This document shows positions 24,083 to 33,622 of a stretch of 64,000 nt of DNA, one piece after another. The position numbers were made by a program, and so were the translations under genes. How positions within the stretch are numbered: position 1 is the first letter of the stretch; the number at the start of each line of letters is the position of its first letter. The stretch comes from JAVJSU01 sp040219275 (GTDB taxonomy: Bacteria > Chloroflexota > Anaerolineae > Aggregatilineales > Phototrophicaceae): NCBI GenBank assembly GCA_040219275.1, contig JAVJSU010000075.1, positions 1-64,000 on the forward strand, given 5' to 3'. Below the pieces are notes generated by a model that searched no databases, was not told the DNA's origin, and saw only the letters and a program-made list of their open reading frames with translations.

Positions 24083-26937
24083 CAAAGTACCTCCCCTAAC
24101 TTAACTGCCTGGAAGATACGCATACGCCGCAGAATCAGCATCAAGATCACCATAATAATGACAAATGTGAGCATAAATGACGCTACGATCTGTGCAATTT
24201 CTGACCATGCAATCGTCACAAGATAAGGTGGCACGATGCCAGATAAATTACTTACAAATTGCATATATGGAATATACATCGCACTCACGGTTATACCGAC
24301 AAATACACCAAAAGACAGCCCCACCAGGATGAGCAGACCCAACTCCCACGCGATGGATAGCATCATCGCAGGTTGTGATAAGCCAATTGCCCGCAACGTC
24401 CCTAATTCCACATAGCGCCTTTGATAAGAGAAAATTGTATAGAGTAAAAATCCAATCATAGTCGCCAATGATGAGGCAATGAATCCGATTGAAAGCAAGC
24501 CGAATAAGCCCTGTCGTTCAGGACGTGCTTGTTCGCGTTCAATGCGAGTCACCGGTTCTTCCACGATAATGCCAGAAATCCCGAGTGGCAAAACATTACT
24601 GCGTATCACATTTTCATCAAATTCACTATTGATGCGGGCAAGTATCAAGTGGGGTAGCTCTATTCGTGCTTGCTCAAATAGATAATCCAGATTACCAACA
24701 AACAGCGCACCTTCTTCTTCAGCATACCATCTGGGAAAGTGATCAATTTCCCCGACAATTTGCAGAGTGAGGCTAATGGTCTCACCTGAACTGCTTACAT
24801 CGACATCGACAAAATCTCCGACATCAAGCCCGCGCTCTCGCATGAATTCGCGTGACGCGAGCACACTATCAGGTTGAATCGCTAGATTATTTAACAGATA
24901 GCCTAAACGAGTAGAAGCGAAATCACTGCGCCAGAACGCAATAGATCCAAAATCAGTCCGATCAACACCGATAAACGTTCCCTGCACCGAACCCGTCGTC
25001 AGCCTCGCCCTTGCCTGATATTCACCCAGACGGGTCGCCTGCTCAATACCTTGCATAGATCGAAATTCTGCTATGGGAACGTATGTGGTATCTACACTAT
25101 CATCCGCTGAACTACCGAACGGTAAACCTGACGTTGGGATAAGGCGAATCGCGACATCTGCCGCCACGCGATAAAACTGCTGTTCGTAAAGGTAGCGATC
25201 AATCGTTCGGGCAAACGATGAGGTATAGATTCCAAGGCTAATGGTGGATATAAGCAGAATCAGCGGCAAATAATAGCTACGAGGAGAACGCTCTAGCTGA
25301 CGCGTCACAATCAACAAGCCGACATTATCAGTCAGATAGATCAACCACGAAATGAAGCGTAAAATATAGGGCAAAATCCGCAATACCAGTAACGCGGTTC
25401 CAAAAATCGTCAGCGGTGGCAATAAAAATACGAAAGGTTGATTGTAGGCTTCATCAATGTTCGAAACTCCCCCCTCGATATTGATTAGCCCACCCTGCTG
25501 AACTGTTTGGTAGTAGAAATAGCCAATCACCACCAGCAACAGTAAATCAACACCAAGCCGCTGTAGTAGCGGGCGAACTGCCACATGCGATGTGCTTATT
25601 TTGTAACTTACAATCGTATGACGCGATGCTGAAATCGTCGGCAATAATCGAATAATGACGGTAAACAAGAGGGCAATGATCGCGGTGAATACAATAGTTG
25701 GCGGAAAGGAGACGATAAAATTTCGATCATAGCCCAGATCAAGGAAACTTTTCGTTGATCCCATCAAACGGGTAAAAACAACGGCTAGTCCCGTCCCGAT
25801 AATCAGTGCAATGCCGCCAAAGATAAATCCCTCAACCGCCGCTAAACCAACAATCTGAAAAGGCGATGTGCCGCGACTCCGTAACATGGCAGTCTCGTTA
25901 CGCTGACGATCAACGATTAAACCGACAATCATCATCAGAAATACGATTAAGAGTGCGACAATTGGCACACTAAAGACGGTCAACGTTAACGTGAGTACGC
26001 TCACAATCCGCTGATAGGGTCGCAGTTCAGAAATCGGTGAACTACTAATGGTTGTACCGGGTAACAATTGGTCGATTCGCATTTCCGTCGTATTTTCGCG
26101 GTCAATCAGTTCGCCAACGCGATTTGTGTTAATTCCCCTGCCATCCGTAATGACATACCAGACCGCCAAATTAACCTCTTCGTCTGTATAGGGGCTAATG
26201 CGATTCACGTAGGTCGCTTCGTTGACGATTAATGTATCTTCAAATGCCAGCGGAAGATAAAACCAATAAGGCGATGTTGGGTCGAGGGGTTGCCATACAC
26301 CGGCGATGCGAATCTCGGTAATTTGCATGACCTCATCGGCTTCTAAGCGCCAATTAAAACCGAGGAATCTATCGCCAACCTGAATACCATATTCATCGGC
26401 GAAATTTCTGGCGATCATCACTTCAACAATGCTATCAGGGGATGGATCGGCAGGCGCAGGAAATGTCCCTTCCACCATCTCAACCTGATTAAAAATATCT
26501 TCGGTTGTGGAAAACGTCATGAAATCTAGCGCGTTGTCTTCTTCGTAGGCTGTTTCATCCGCCGTATACAGCCTAAAATTACGCGTCTCAAAATGTCGGA
26601 CAATCTCAGTTGCATTTAGTCCCAGATCATCCGCCGCACGTTCCCGAATGTAGCGATCAACATCTACCGTATCTTCCCAATTAACCGGGTCATTCCATGA
26701 GCCAATGTAGCTGATGAGGTAGGAAAACGGTGGACGGTTGACATTATCTGACTGTTCGACCAACCGTTCCGACAATATTCGGAAAGCAACGGATTCAGAA
26801 TAGACAGGAATTGTCAGAATAAGCGCCACAGCAACCGTTAATCCGACAATGGTTGCCACAGCAAGCAAAGGTTGCGCGAGTAATCGTTTCGTAGCGAGCA
26901 CGAAGACGGCACGTATTCGCAAAATTTGTCTTATCAT
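24082..26937 (-). CDS. FtsX-like ABC permease (MacB-like)
   Basis: A 951-residue membrane protein. One N-terminal helix (about 15-40) is followed by a large extracytoplasmic domain, then a first cluster of helices with the FtsX-type core (ETAMLRSRGTSPFQIVGLAA). A second extracytoplasmic domain and a C-terminal FtsX core follow (RRYVELGTLRAIGLSQPAMM). The duplicated arrangement resembles long LolC/MacB-like permeases that act as one polypeptide. It overlaps the adaptor gene by 4 bases (ATGA) and the ATPase gene by one, so the operon is tightly coupled. The exported substrate is unknown. Confidence 0.85.
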   Translation of the reverse strand: MIRQILRIRAVFVLATKRLLAQPLLAVATIVGLTVAVALILTIPVYSESVAFRILSERLVEQSDNVNRPPFSYLISYIGSWNDPVNWEDTVDVDRYIRERAADDLGLNATEIVRHFETRNFRLYTADETAYEEDNALDFMTFSTTEDIFNQVEMVEGTFPAPADPSPDSIVEVMIARNFADEYGIQVGDRFLGFNWRLEADEVMQITEIRIAGVWQPLDPTSPYWFYLPLAFEDTLIVNEATYVNRISPYTDEEVNLAVWYVITDGRGINTNRVGELIDRENTTEMRIDQLLPGTTISSSPISELRPYQRIVSVLTLTLTVFSVPIVALLIVFLMMIVGLIVDRQRNETAMLRSRGTSPFQIVGLAAVEGFIFGGIALIIGTGLAVVFTRLMGSTKSFLDLGYDRNFIVSFPPTIVFTAIIALLFTVIIRLLPTISASRHTIVSYKISTSHVAVRPLLQRLGVDLLLLVVIGYFYYQTVQQGGLINIEGGVSNIDEAYNQPFVFLLPPLTIFGTALLVLRILPYILRFISWLIYLTDNVGLLIVTRQLERSPRSYYLPLILLISTISLGIYTSSFARTIDRYLYEQQFYRVAADVAIRLIPTSGLPFGSSADDSVDTTYVPIAEFRSMQGIEQATRLGEYQARARLTTGSVQGTFIGVDRTDFGSIAFWRSDFASTRLGYLLNNLAIQPDSVLASREFMRERGLDVGDFVDVDVSSSGETISLTLQIVGEIDHFPRWYAEEEGALFVGNLDYLFEQARIELPHLILARINSEFDENVIRSNVLPLGISGIIVEEPVTRIEREQARPERQGLFGLLSIGFIASSLATMIGFLLYTIFSYQRRYVELGTLRAIGLSQPAMMLSIAWELGLLILVGLSFGVFVGITVSAMYIPYMQFVSNLSGIVPPYLVTIAWSEIAQIVASFMLTFVIIMVILMLILRRMRIFQAVKLGEVL

Positions 26938-28094
26938 GGGGCGAAGACCCGCTGATCTTCTTCAAGTCCGCCCAGAATCTCGACACGATCATTACCTTCT
27001 AATCCGAGTTGGACATCTACGCGGCGCTCTACACCCTCTTCTTGAATAACAACAAAGTTACGCCCGCTAAATTGGCGAATCGCCGAAATAGGCAACCACA
27101 GAACATCCTGACGTTCAGCAATCGTCACAACAAACGACATACGCTCACCCAATTCAAACTCTGATGCCGGAGGGAGCGTATCAAAGCGCACATGAACGAG
27201 ACCATCACTGCCTGACCCGAATGGTTGTGGCAATTGTGCAATTGTCCCCTCGAATGCCGCGTCCGGCGTATTTGCCCGTTGCAGAACCACCGGCAAGCCT
27301 TCCGTCAATTCACTGATTTCGGCGTTTTCCATCACGTCAGTAACTTCTAATGCGGATAAATCTGAGACAATACCAACGGATTCAAATGCGCCAACCGGAT
27401 CGCCAGCTGAAATTGAAAATGCCGTCAGACTACCCTCCATCGGCGCAACCAACACTGCCTGAGCGATTGACGCGTTAATTGTGTCAACCTGCTCCTGGGC
27501 ACGGGTGACATCAAACGCCAGTGTAGGATCTACGCCCTGCTCAAGTTCTTCTAAGGCGAGTTGCGCGAGTTCTAGTTCAATCTGGCGCTGGCTAATTAAT
27601 AAATTATCTTCAGCGGTTGGCGGATCTTCCGCTTGTAGATTTGCATAATCGAGGAAAGTCTGTGCAAGCTCAATTTCAAGTTCAGCCTGTCGGCGCGCGA
27701 AGGTGATCTGGCTTTCTGCACTATCTAGTAGTGATTGTGCGACTGCCAATGCTTCTTCAGCATCAATGAGCTGACCTTCAAGTTGGGTGGTGTCAATCTC
27801 TGCCAGCACATCACCGACGCTTACATCATCACCCGCAGAAAAAAATGTTTCTAGCACACGCCCATCAATTGCAAAGTGTAATTCGCTGGTATTTATTGCT
27901 GAAACACGCCCAAAATAGGTGCGCTGGTCAATAATATTACCGCGTTGAACATCATAAATCGGGCGGCTTGGGACGACATTTGTTGGAAAAGGGGTCGGTT
28001 CACCTTCTGTAATTGCATCGCCAAATGTTGCTTGAGATACACCACAACCTGCTAACATTAAACAACTCAGGCATAGGATGATGATTTTCTTCAC
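26934..28094 (-). CDS. HlyD/MacA-type adaptor lipoprotein
   Basis: A 386-residue membrane fusion protein. The N terminus is a lipoprotein signal with lipobox LAGC (acylated Cys17). It is followed by a split biotinyl-lipoyl barrel (ISAGDPVGAF on the return side), a long alpha-helical hairpin (about residues 105-210, rich in A, E and Q), and a beta-barrel domain with a C-terminal ILGGLEEDQRVFA. The start is GTG at 28094 after GAGAGGAAAAA. It is the first gene of the export operon. It lies only 42 bases downstream of the oxidoreductase gene, so read-through from the sugar locus is possible. Confidence 0.85.
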   Translation of the reverse strand: MKKIIILCLSCLMLAGCGVSQATFGDAITEGEPTPFPTNVVPSRPIYDVQRGNIIDQRTYFGRVSAINTSELHFAIDGRVLETFFSAGDDVSVGDVLAEIDTTQLEGQLIDAEEALAVAQSLLDSAESQITFARRQAELEIELAQTFLDYANLQAEDPPTAEDNLLISQRQIELELAQLALEELEQGVDPTLAFDVTRAQEQVDTINASIAQAVLVAPMEGSLTAFSISAGDPVGAFESVGIVSDLSALEVTDVMENAEISELTEGLPVVLQRANTPDAAFEGTIAQLPQPFGSGSDGLVHVRFDTLPPASEFELGERMSFVVTIAERQDVLWLPISAIRQFSGRNFVVIQEEGVERRVDVQLGLEGNDRVEILGGLEEDQRVFAP

Positions 28095-28136
28095 ATTTTT
28101 CCTCTCGAGTTATAACGATAGTAAATGCCTCCAATA

Positions 28137-29204
28137 TTAAAAGTGGATCGTTCCTTGCTTCCGTTGAGACTCATAAATTGCGGAAAATAATTCAACCACG
28201 GCGCGCCCATCACGTCCGGTCACAAAAGGTTGCTTATCGTCCCTAATTGCTTGCATAAAGTCTTCAATTTGCAGGGCGATATAGTGTTCAGTAGGTTCAA
28301 TTTTCTGGAATTGTTCCCTATCTTCCGCTAACCACTCTGCTAGCTGATGTTCTTCGCCGGGAATTGTCCAAATATCGTTGATCGGCGGTTCTGTGATGTC
28401 ACTCACGCCAGCGATAAACATGGAGCCACTTTCTGTTTGTACCCCTATCGAAGCGCCATTACTGCCGTGAATGTGAACTTTGCCATAAAGTCCGGGTTTC
28501 TGTGAATTGCTCACTACGATATTGCCGAGCGCACCATTTTTGAAGCGAATAATCACCACTGCGGTATCTTCGACTTCGATAAACGGGTGATTCAGGTTGT
28601 CCCAATAGGCGGTCAGTTCGGCAATTTCACCCATATACCACAGTAGTAAGTCGAGTTGATGCGGTGCTTGATTGACTAAAACCCCACCACCCTCATGTTC
28701 CCATGTACCACGCCACGCATCAGACGCATAATAGGATTCGCTCCGCCAACCAAACATCTGCACAGTACCCAGAATCGGGTTGCCAATTTTGCCAGCATCC
28801 AGCGCCGCACGGACGCGCAGGGCACACTCATAGAAGCGACGTTGACTAATCACACCGAGTTTGACTTTTGCGTTTTCTGCGGCAGTTATCATCGCATCAC
28901 AATCAGCGAGCGTTGAAGCTAACGGTTTTTCCACCAGAACATGCACGCCCCGTTCTGCCGCTAGCACAGCAGAATCAACATGGGCGGGATGAGGCGTACA
29001 CACAATAATCGCCTGAATAGCTTGCTCGCTTATCATGCGTTCAAGGTCTGTGTATGCTGTGATCTCATATTGCTCTGCAAAGGCATTGGCTTTTTCTTGA
29101 TTGCGCCCACAAACAGCAACCAATTGCGCTAGCTTCGATTTTTTGAGGGCTGACGCATGGAGGTGTGATACTTTTCCGTAGCCAATAAGCGCCGTCCGAA
29201 TCAT
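28137..29204 (-). CDS. Gfo/Idh/MocA family NAD(P)-dependent oxidoreductase
   Basis: A 355-residue enzyme. The N-terminal Rossmann fold begins GYGKVSHLHASAL. The family motif EKPLA (about residue 94) supplies the conserved lysine, and the C-terminal alpha/beta domain is typical. Family members oxidise, reduce or isomerise sugars, inositols and their acids. The start overlaps the stop of the alcohol dehydrogenase gene by four bases, so the two are translationally coupled and probably act in one pathway. The context suggests a pentose or pentonate substrate, but that is inference. Confidence 0.85.
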   Translation of the reverse strand: MIRTALIGYGKVSHLHASALKKSKLAQLVAVCGRNQEKANAFAEQYEITAYTDLERMISEQAIQAIIVCTPHPAHVDSAVLAAERGVHVLVEKPLASTLADCDAMITAAENAKVKLGVISQRRFYECALRVRAALDAGKIGNPILGTVQMFGWRSESYYASDAWRGTWEHEGGGVLVNQAPHQLDLLLWYMGEIAELTAYWDNLNHPFIEVEDTAVVIIRFKNGALGNIVVSNSQKPGLYGKVHIHGSNGASIGVQTESGSMFIAGVSDITEPPINDIWTIPGEEHQLAEWLAEDREQFQKIEPTEHYIALQIEDFMQAIRDDKQPFVTGRDGRAVVELFSAIYESQRKQGTIHF

Positions 29205-30247
29205 GAGTCACCCCCATCAGGAACGAGAAGCACCTTGAGCAGTCCTTGTTCATTATAAAGACGATCAAACCACACCGCCCCGTCACTGAGCGGTGCAACT
29301 TCGGTTATCAGGGAGTCAACTTGAATTTTCCCCTGTGCTAACATCGCTAAACTCACTGGATATTCCCCTTGAGAGGAGCAAGAGCCGTATAAGCTCAATT
29401 CTCTGGTAACCACATTTTGTATGGGCAACTCTGCGAAGGCAGAAATATTGCCAACCAGCGTTAATGAGCCGCCTTTTCGCAAGGAATTGACAGCTATCTG
29501 AACTGTCGGTGTAATTCCAACAACCTCAAAGGCGATATCTGCCCCGCGTCCGTCGGTTTCGCTCATGATTCGATTAACGACATCATCGGTTTTTGAGTTC
29601 AAGGTAACGTCTGCGCCGAAGTCTCGCGCTAATGCAAGACGGCTATCATCGACATCGACACCGATGATGCGACCACAACCGCTTTGCTTGAGCACTTGAA
29701 TTAACAGGAGACCTATCAAACCCGTCCCCACCACCACAGCAGTATCGTTCATTGCAATCGGTGTGCGCTCCACCGCATGAACAGCGATCGTAACAGGCTC
29801 CACAAATGCGGCTTGTACAAAGCTGAGGTTTTCGGGGATACGGTACAATATGCGGGATGGCACAGCGAGATATTCGGCAAACGCTCCGTGCTGACGATAA
29901 TCGCCACAGGATACGCCTACAACACGGCGATTATCACACAGGTTAATTTCACCCCGTCTGCAAAAATGACATTCCCCACAGTAAATCGTCGAATCAAAGG
30001 TGACACGCTCCCCAACTTGCCAATCTTTAACATGCTCACCGACCTTAGTAATCACGCCGGCAGATTCATGCCCCATGATGATTGGCGGAATACGTCTACC
30101 GCTTGAACCATCCATACCATGAATATCACTGCCACAAATACCGGTTGCTTTGACCTGAATCAACACTTCATCAGCGGAGATTTCTGGATCAGGCACATCT
30201 CTATAGGCAAATTGTTTTACATCTTCGAGAACAAGTGCTTTCATCAA
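29201..30247 (-). CDS. Zinc-dependent medium-chain alcohol/polyol dehydrogenase
   Basis: A 348-residue MDR enzyme. The catalytic zinc ligands are in GICGSDIHG and MGHESAG. The structural zinc cysteines are in CGECHFCRRGEINLC, and the NAD site is VVGTGLIGLL with the acidic VDVDDSRL after it. It resembles sorbitol, threonine and L-arabinitol-type dehydrogenases. It lies 21 bases after the GH2 gene and overlaps the Gfo/Idh/MocA gene, within the arabinose locus. An oxidative branch for a pentose or polyol is plausible but unproven. Confidence 0.87.
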   Translation of the reverse strand: MMKALVLEDVKQFAYRDVPDPEISADEVLIQVKATGICGSDIHGMDGSSGRRIPPIIMGHESAGVITKVGEHVKDWQVGERVTFDSTIYCGECHFCRRGEINLCDNRRVVGVSCGDYRQHGAFAEYLAVPSRILYRIPENLSFVQAAFVEPVTIAVHAVERTPIAMNDTAVVVGTGLIGLLLIQVLKQSGCGRIIGVDVDDSRLALARDFGADVTLNSKTDDVVNRIMSETDGRGADIAFEVVGITPTVQIAVNSLRKGGSLTLVGNISAFAELPIQNVVTRELSLYGSCSSQGEYPVSLAMLAQGKIQVDSLITEVAPLSDGAVWFDRLYNEQGLLKVLLVPDGGDS

Positions 30248-30268
30248 TATTCCCCTAAAATCGTTTTT

Positions 30269-31987
30269 TTAGTCTACCTGAATCACGACATCATAGAGCG
30301 ACTCGTTGAGTGTGCGAATCGTGTTCACATCCATCTTCGTAACGGCTCTGTCATAAGTCATCATACCGTTGGCTTCGGTTTCTACGTCCGTTGTTTGCGT
30401 GTAAATGGCGGCGGCAAGCCCCTGTTCGCTAATCATTGGGCGTAGGGCATTAATCAAATCTGCATACGCACTTGTCAATGATGGCACATCTAGATAAGCA
30501 CGATAGCCCCAGAAATCCGATTGCCACATATGCCCTTCAACAGACAGACCTAGACCGCCAAATTCTCCTAAAACCAGTGCGCGCCCCGGTGATGCAGGCG
30601 GCATTTCAGGTCCCGGATACGCGTGAATGTCGTGCATATGACCAACACCCATATCATTCCAGCCTGTAACACTATTGATGAGGCGCGTGCTATCCAGAGA
30701 TTCGGCAAACGTGCTAACATTCACCGTGTCGAACTGACCCCAGCCTTCATTGAAGACGACCCAAACAATAATCGAAGGATAGTTAAAGAGTGCCTCAACC
30801 ATATGCCGGTATTCGCGTTTAAATTGCGCGGCAGATTCTTCAGTACGCACCATTTCCGGCTGACCCACTCTGATATTTTCACCACTGCTCGGCATATCCT
30901 GCCAGACTAAAACACCCAGCTTATCTGCCCAGTAATACCAGCGTGCCGGTTCGACCTTTACATGCTTACGGATGGTATTGAAGCCCAATTGCTTGGTCAT
31001 TTCAATGTCATAACGCAGGGCTTCATCTGAGGGAGCGGTGTATAAGCCATCAGGGAAAAACCCTTGATCGAGCAAACCATAATTGAAGACAGGTTCATTG
31101 TTCAGGAAAATTCGTAACGCACCACCGGAGTCAGGCAAAATTTCAACTTTACGCATCCCGAAATAACTGCCAATACGATCAATAACGAGATCACCCTCTA
31201 AGAGTTTGATGGTCAGATCATATAAAAACGGCGACTCAGGTGACCAGCGTTTAGCATTTTCGATATTCAGCGTGAGCGTTGCCTCAGCCGAGTCGCTAAC
31301 TTCCGCGATTAGGTGCTCGCCATCGAACGCCTGTGCCTGAATAGTGTATGATCCACCCGCGCCGCCGAGTTTGATCGAAACTTGTAAGGTGCTATTGTCA
31401 ATATTTGGGATAAGCCTTAACTCGGCAATATAGGATTGAGGCACACTTTCTAACCAGACAGTCTGCCAGATTCCCGTGATGGGTGTGTACCATATACTTT
31501 CAGGCGTATTGACCTGTTTGCCACGCGGTTGAAAGGCTTCATCCGTAGGATCCCAGACTTGAACGATAATTTCCTGTTCGGCTGTATTGTTCAAGGCACC
31601 CGTAATATCGAAGGAAAAAGGGTCATACCCGCCACGATGTGTTCCAATTTTGTTGCCATTGACCCAAACAGTAGCTTCCCAATCCACCGCGCCGAAATGC
31701 AAGAGCACGCGTTCATCAGATGGTTGAATTTCAACTTTGCGCCGATACCACAGCATTTCTGAGGCTGACACACGACGCGTCACGCCCGATAAAGCCGACT
31801 CAATCGGGAATGGGACAAGAATGTTGCCCTCATACGATTCAGGAGGTGTAACCTGTTCACGATCTGTAATCGCATATTCCCAGAGACCATTTAAGTTTTT
31901 CCATGTGTCTCGCACCATTTGCGGACGTGGATATTCCGGGTGAACATTATCTGCGTTCACAGTTTCACCCCATTGTGTCATTAACAT
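30269..31987 (-). CDS. GH2 family glycoside hydrolase
   Basis: A 572-residue enzyme without a signal peptide. The N-terminal jelly-roll sugar-binding domain (LNGLWEYAI, then VDWEATVWVNGNKIGTHRGG) is followed by an immunoglobulin-like domain and a TIM barrel. The acid/base glutamate is in IVWVVFNEGWGQFD and the candidate nucleophile glutamate in LVLGEFGG. It is shorter than LacZ and closer in size to beta-glucuronidase or small GH2 enzymes. Given the neighbours it may cut beta-galactosyl, beta-arabinopyranosyl or similar side groups of plant polysaccharides, presumably in the cytoplasm. The exact specificity is not deducible. Confidence 0.85.
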   Translation of the reverse strand: MLMTQWGETVNADNVHPEYPRPQMVRDTWKNLNGLWEYAITDREQVTPPESYEGNILVPFPIESALSGVTRRVSASEMLWYRRKVEIQPSDERVLLHFGAVDWEATVWVNGNKIGTHRGGYDPFSFDITGALNNTAEQEIIVQVWDPTDEAFQPRGKQVNTPESIWYTPITGIWQTVWLESVPQSYIAELRLIPNIDNSTLQVSIKLGGAGGSYTIQAQAFDGEHLIAEVSDSAEATLTLNIENAKRWSPESPFLYDLTIKLLEGDLVIDRIGSYFGMRKVEILPDSGGALRIFLNNEPVFNYGLLDQGFFPDGLYTAPSDEALRYDIEMTKQLGFNTIRKHVKVEPARWYYWADKLGVLVWQDMPSSGENIRVGQPEMVRTEESAAQFKREYRHMVEALFNYPSIIVWVVFNEGWGQFDTVNVSTFAESLDSTRLINSVTGWNDMGVGHMHDIHAYPGPEMPPASPGRALVLGEFGGLGLSVEGHMWQSDFWGYRAYLDVPSLTSAYADLINALRPMISEQGLAAAIYTQTTDVETEANGMMTYDRAVTKMDVNTIRTLNESLYDVVIQVD

Positions 31988-32004
31988 CGTTCTCTCCTGT
32001 AAAA

Positions 32005-32026
32005 CTGTGTTTTTACATCAACACAG
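32005..32026 (-). terminator. Weak terminator-like hairpin after the first GH51 gene
   Basis: On the minus strand CTGTGTT pairs with AACACAG around an 8-base loop and is followed by TTTT. It lies between the GH51 stop (32072) and the GH2 start (31987). The stem is only 7 bp, so partial read-through is likely. Confidence 0.4.
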
Positions 32027-32071
32027 CTGGCAAATGGTGACTAAATAAAATTCAATCCTGAGTACTCTATC

Positions 32072-33562
32072 TCAACGTAAAGTCAGTGCTACAACTGAAG
32101 CCGCTGGCAGTTGAATGCTGAGCGTGCTTCCATCCAGCGTAGCACCCTTAAATTCAAGTGGCTTCACAACGTTGGGATTATCAAAGGTGTTATGTGCAGT
32201 AATCGCATCGGCGACCAGAATCGTGCCGTCAACTTTGCTGATATTCAACCCTGCAAGATCGCACTCAATAATCAGCGCTTCATCCGGCTTTAGGTTCGTC
32301 AATGTCAGCAAAGCCTCCCCAGATTCTGATTGAGAAGCACTTGCACTAAATGCAGGCAGTGATTTGTCGCCAACGGTATAAAGATCGCTCTCGAACTCCA
32401 GCGGCAGTAAAGTTGCATCCATATGTCCTTTGAACATATCGAACACATGATATGTTGGCGTGAGGATCATTTTTTCACCTTCGGTCAAGAAAAGAGCCTG
32501 AATCACATTAACCGTCTGTGCCAGATTTGCCATTTGCACCCGCTCACAATGATCCTGAAAAATATGCAATGTGAGCGCCGCAACAACCGCATCACGCATC
32601 GAATTTTGTTGGTAAAGGAAAGCGGGATTTGTCCCCGGTTCTACGGGATACCATGCGCCCCACTCATCAACGATCAACCAGATTTTCTTTTCAGGATCAT
32701 ACTGGTCTAAAACAGCGGAATTCTGCTTGATGACATGATCCATGTGATTGGCTTCATGCAACACGCTAAACCATTCAGCCTCACCAAATTGGGTTGCGGA
32801 ATGTTCAGGCTTATTTGGAAAATAGATGTAAAAGTGAATACTAACGCCATCCATCGTGACATGATGACGACGGTTCAGCACCTTATCCATGAAAACGCTA
32901 ATATCTTCACCGTCATGATCTGTACCACCAAGCCCCGCCGCAATTTTCATCATGGGTGTGTCGCCGTAATTACGGACGAAGGTGTGATATTGACTATAGA
33001 GATCGGCGTATTGTTCGGGTGTCATATGCCCGCCACAGCCCCAATTCTCGTTACCAATGCCCCAGAATGGCATGGGCCATGCATTCTCACGCCCATTTTT
33101 GCGGCGCATATCGGAGAGTGTGCTGTCGTAATTTGAGGTCAAATACTCAACCCAATCGCGCATTTCCTGTACTGTGCCACTACCAACATTGCCGCCGAAA
33201 TACGGATCACAGCCCAACTGCTCACACAAATCTAAAAATTCATGTGTCCCAACTGCATTCGTTTCCGGAGCATTTCCCCAAAAGTTGAGGCGTTTGGGGC
33301 GCGCTTCTTTAGGACCGATGCCGTCTTTCCAATGATATTCATCGGCAAAACAACCACCGGGCCAGCGCAAATTGGGGATATTGATGGCTTTTAGCGCCGT
33401 GACAATATCGTTGCGAAAGCCCCGCGTATTCGGAATAGTCGAGTCTTCGCCAACATAGAAACCGTCGTAGATACAACGTCCGAGATGTTCTGCGAAATGC
33501 CCATAAATATGCCGATTGATCTTGTGCTGTATATCTTGTTTGCGAATAGTGATCTTATTCAT
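32072..33562 (-). CDS. GH51 alpha-L-arabinofuranosidase (copy 1)
   Basis: A 496-residue cytoplasmic enzyme. The family start is evident (IYGHFAEHLGRCIYDG), with LRWPGGCFADEYHW near residue 67. The acid/base glutamate is in GIGNENWGCGG and the nucleophile glutamate in IVDEWGAWY. GH51 enzymes release terminal alpha-1,2/1,3/1,5-linked L-arabinofuranose with retention. It differs clearly from the GH51 at 38632 and probably has a different linkage preference. It lies 60 bases downstream of araA and is likely cotranscribed with it. Confidence 0.92.
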   Translation of the reverse strand: MNKITIRKQDIQHKINRHIYGHFAEHLGRCIYDGFYVGEDSTIPNTRGFRNDIVTALKAINIPNLRWPGGCFADEYHWKDGIGPKEARPKRLNFWGNAPETNAVGTHEFLDLCEQLGCDPYFGGNVGSGTVQEMRDWVEYLTSNYDSTLSDMRRKNGRENAWPMPFWGIGNENWGCGGHMTPEQYADLYSQYHTFVRNYGDTPMMKIAAGLGGTDHDGEDISVFMDKVLNRRHHVTMDGVSIHFYIYFPNKPEHSATQFGEAEWFSVLHEANHMDHVIKQNSAVLDQYDPEKKIWLIVDEWGAWYPVEPGTNPAFLYQQNSMRDAVVAALTLHIFQDHCERVQMANLAQTVNVIQALFLTEGEKMILTPTYHVFDMFKGHMDATLLPLEFESDLYTVGDKSLPAFSASASQSESGEALLTLTNLKPDEALIIECDLAGLNISKVDGTILVADAITAHNTFDNPNVVKPLEFKGATLDGSTLSIQLPAASVVALTLR

Positions 33563-33622
33563 TAATTTGCTTCCATATGAGCGCCATCATCTTCTCCTAA
33601 GTAGTGTTAGCCTAAGATATAG

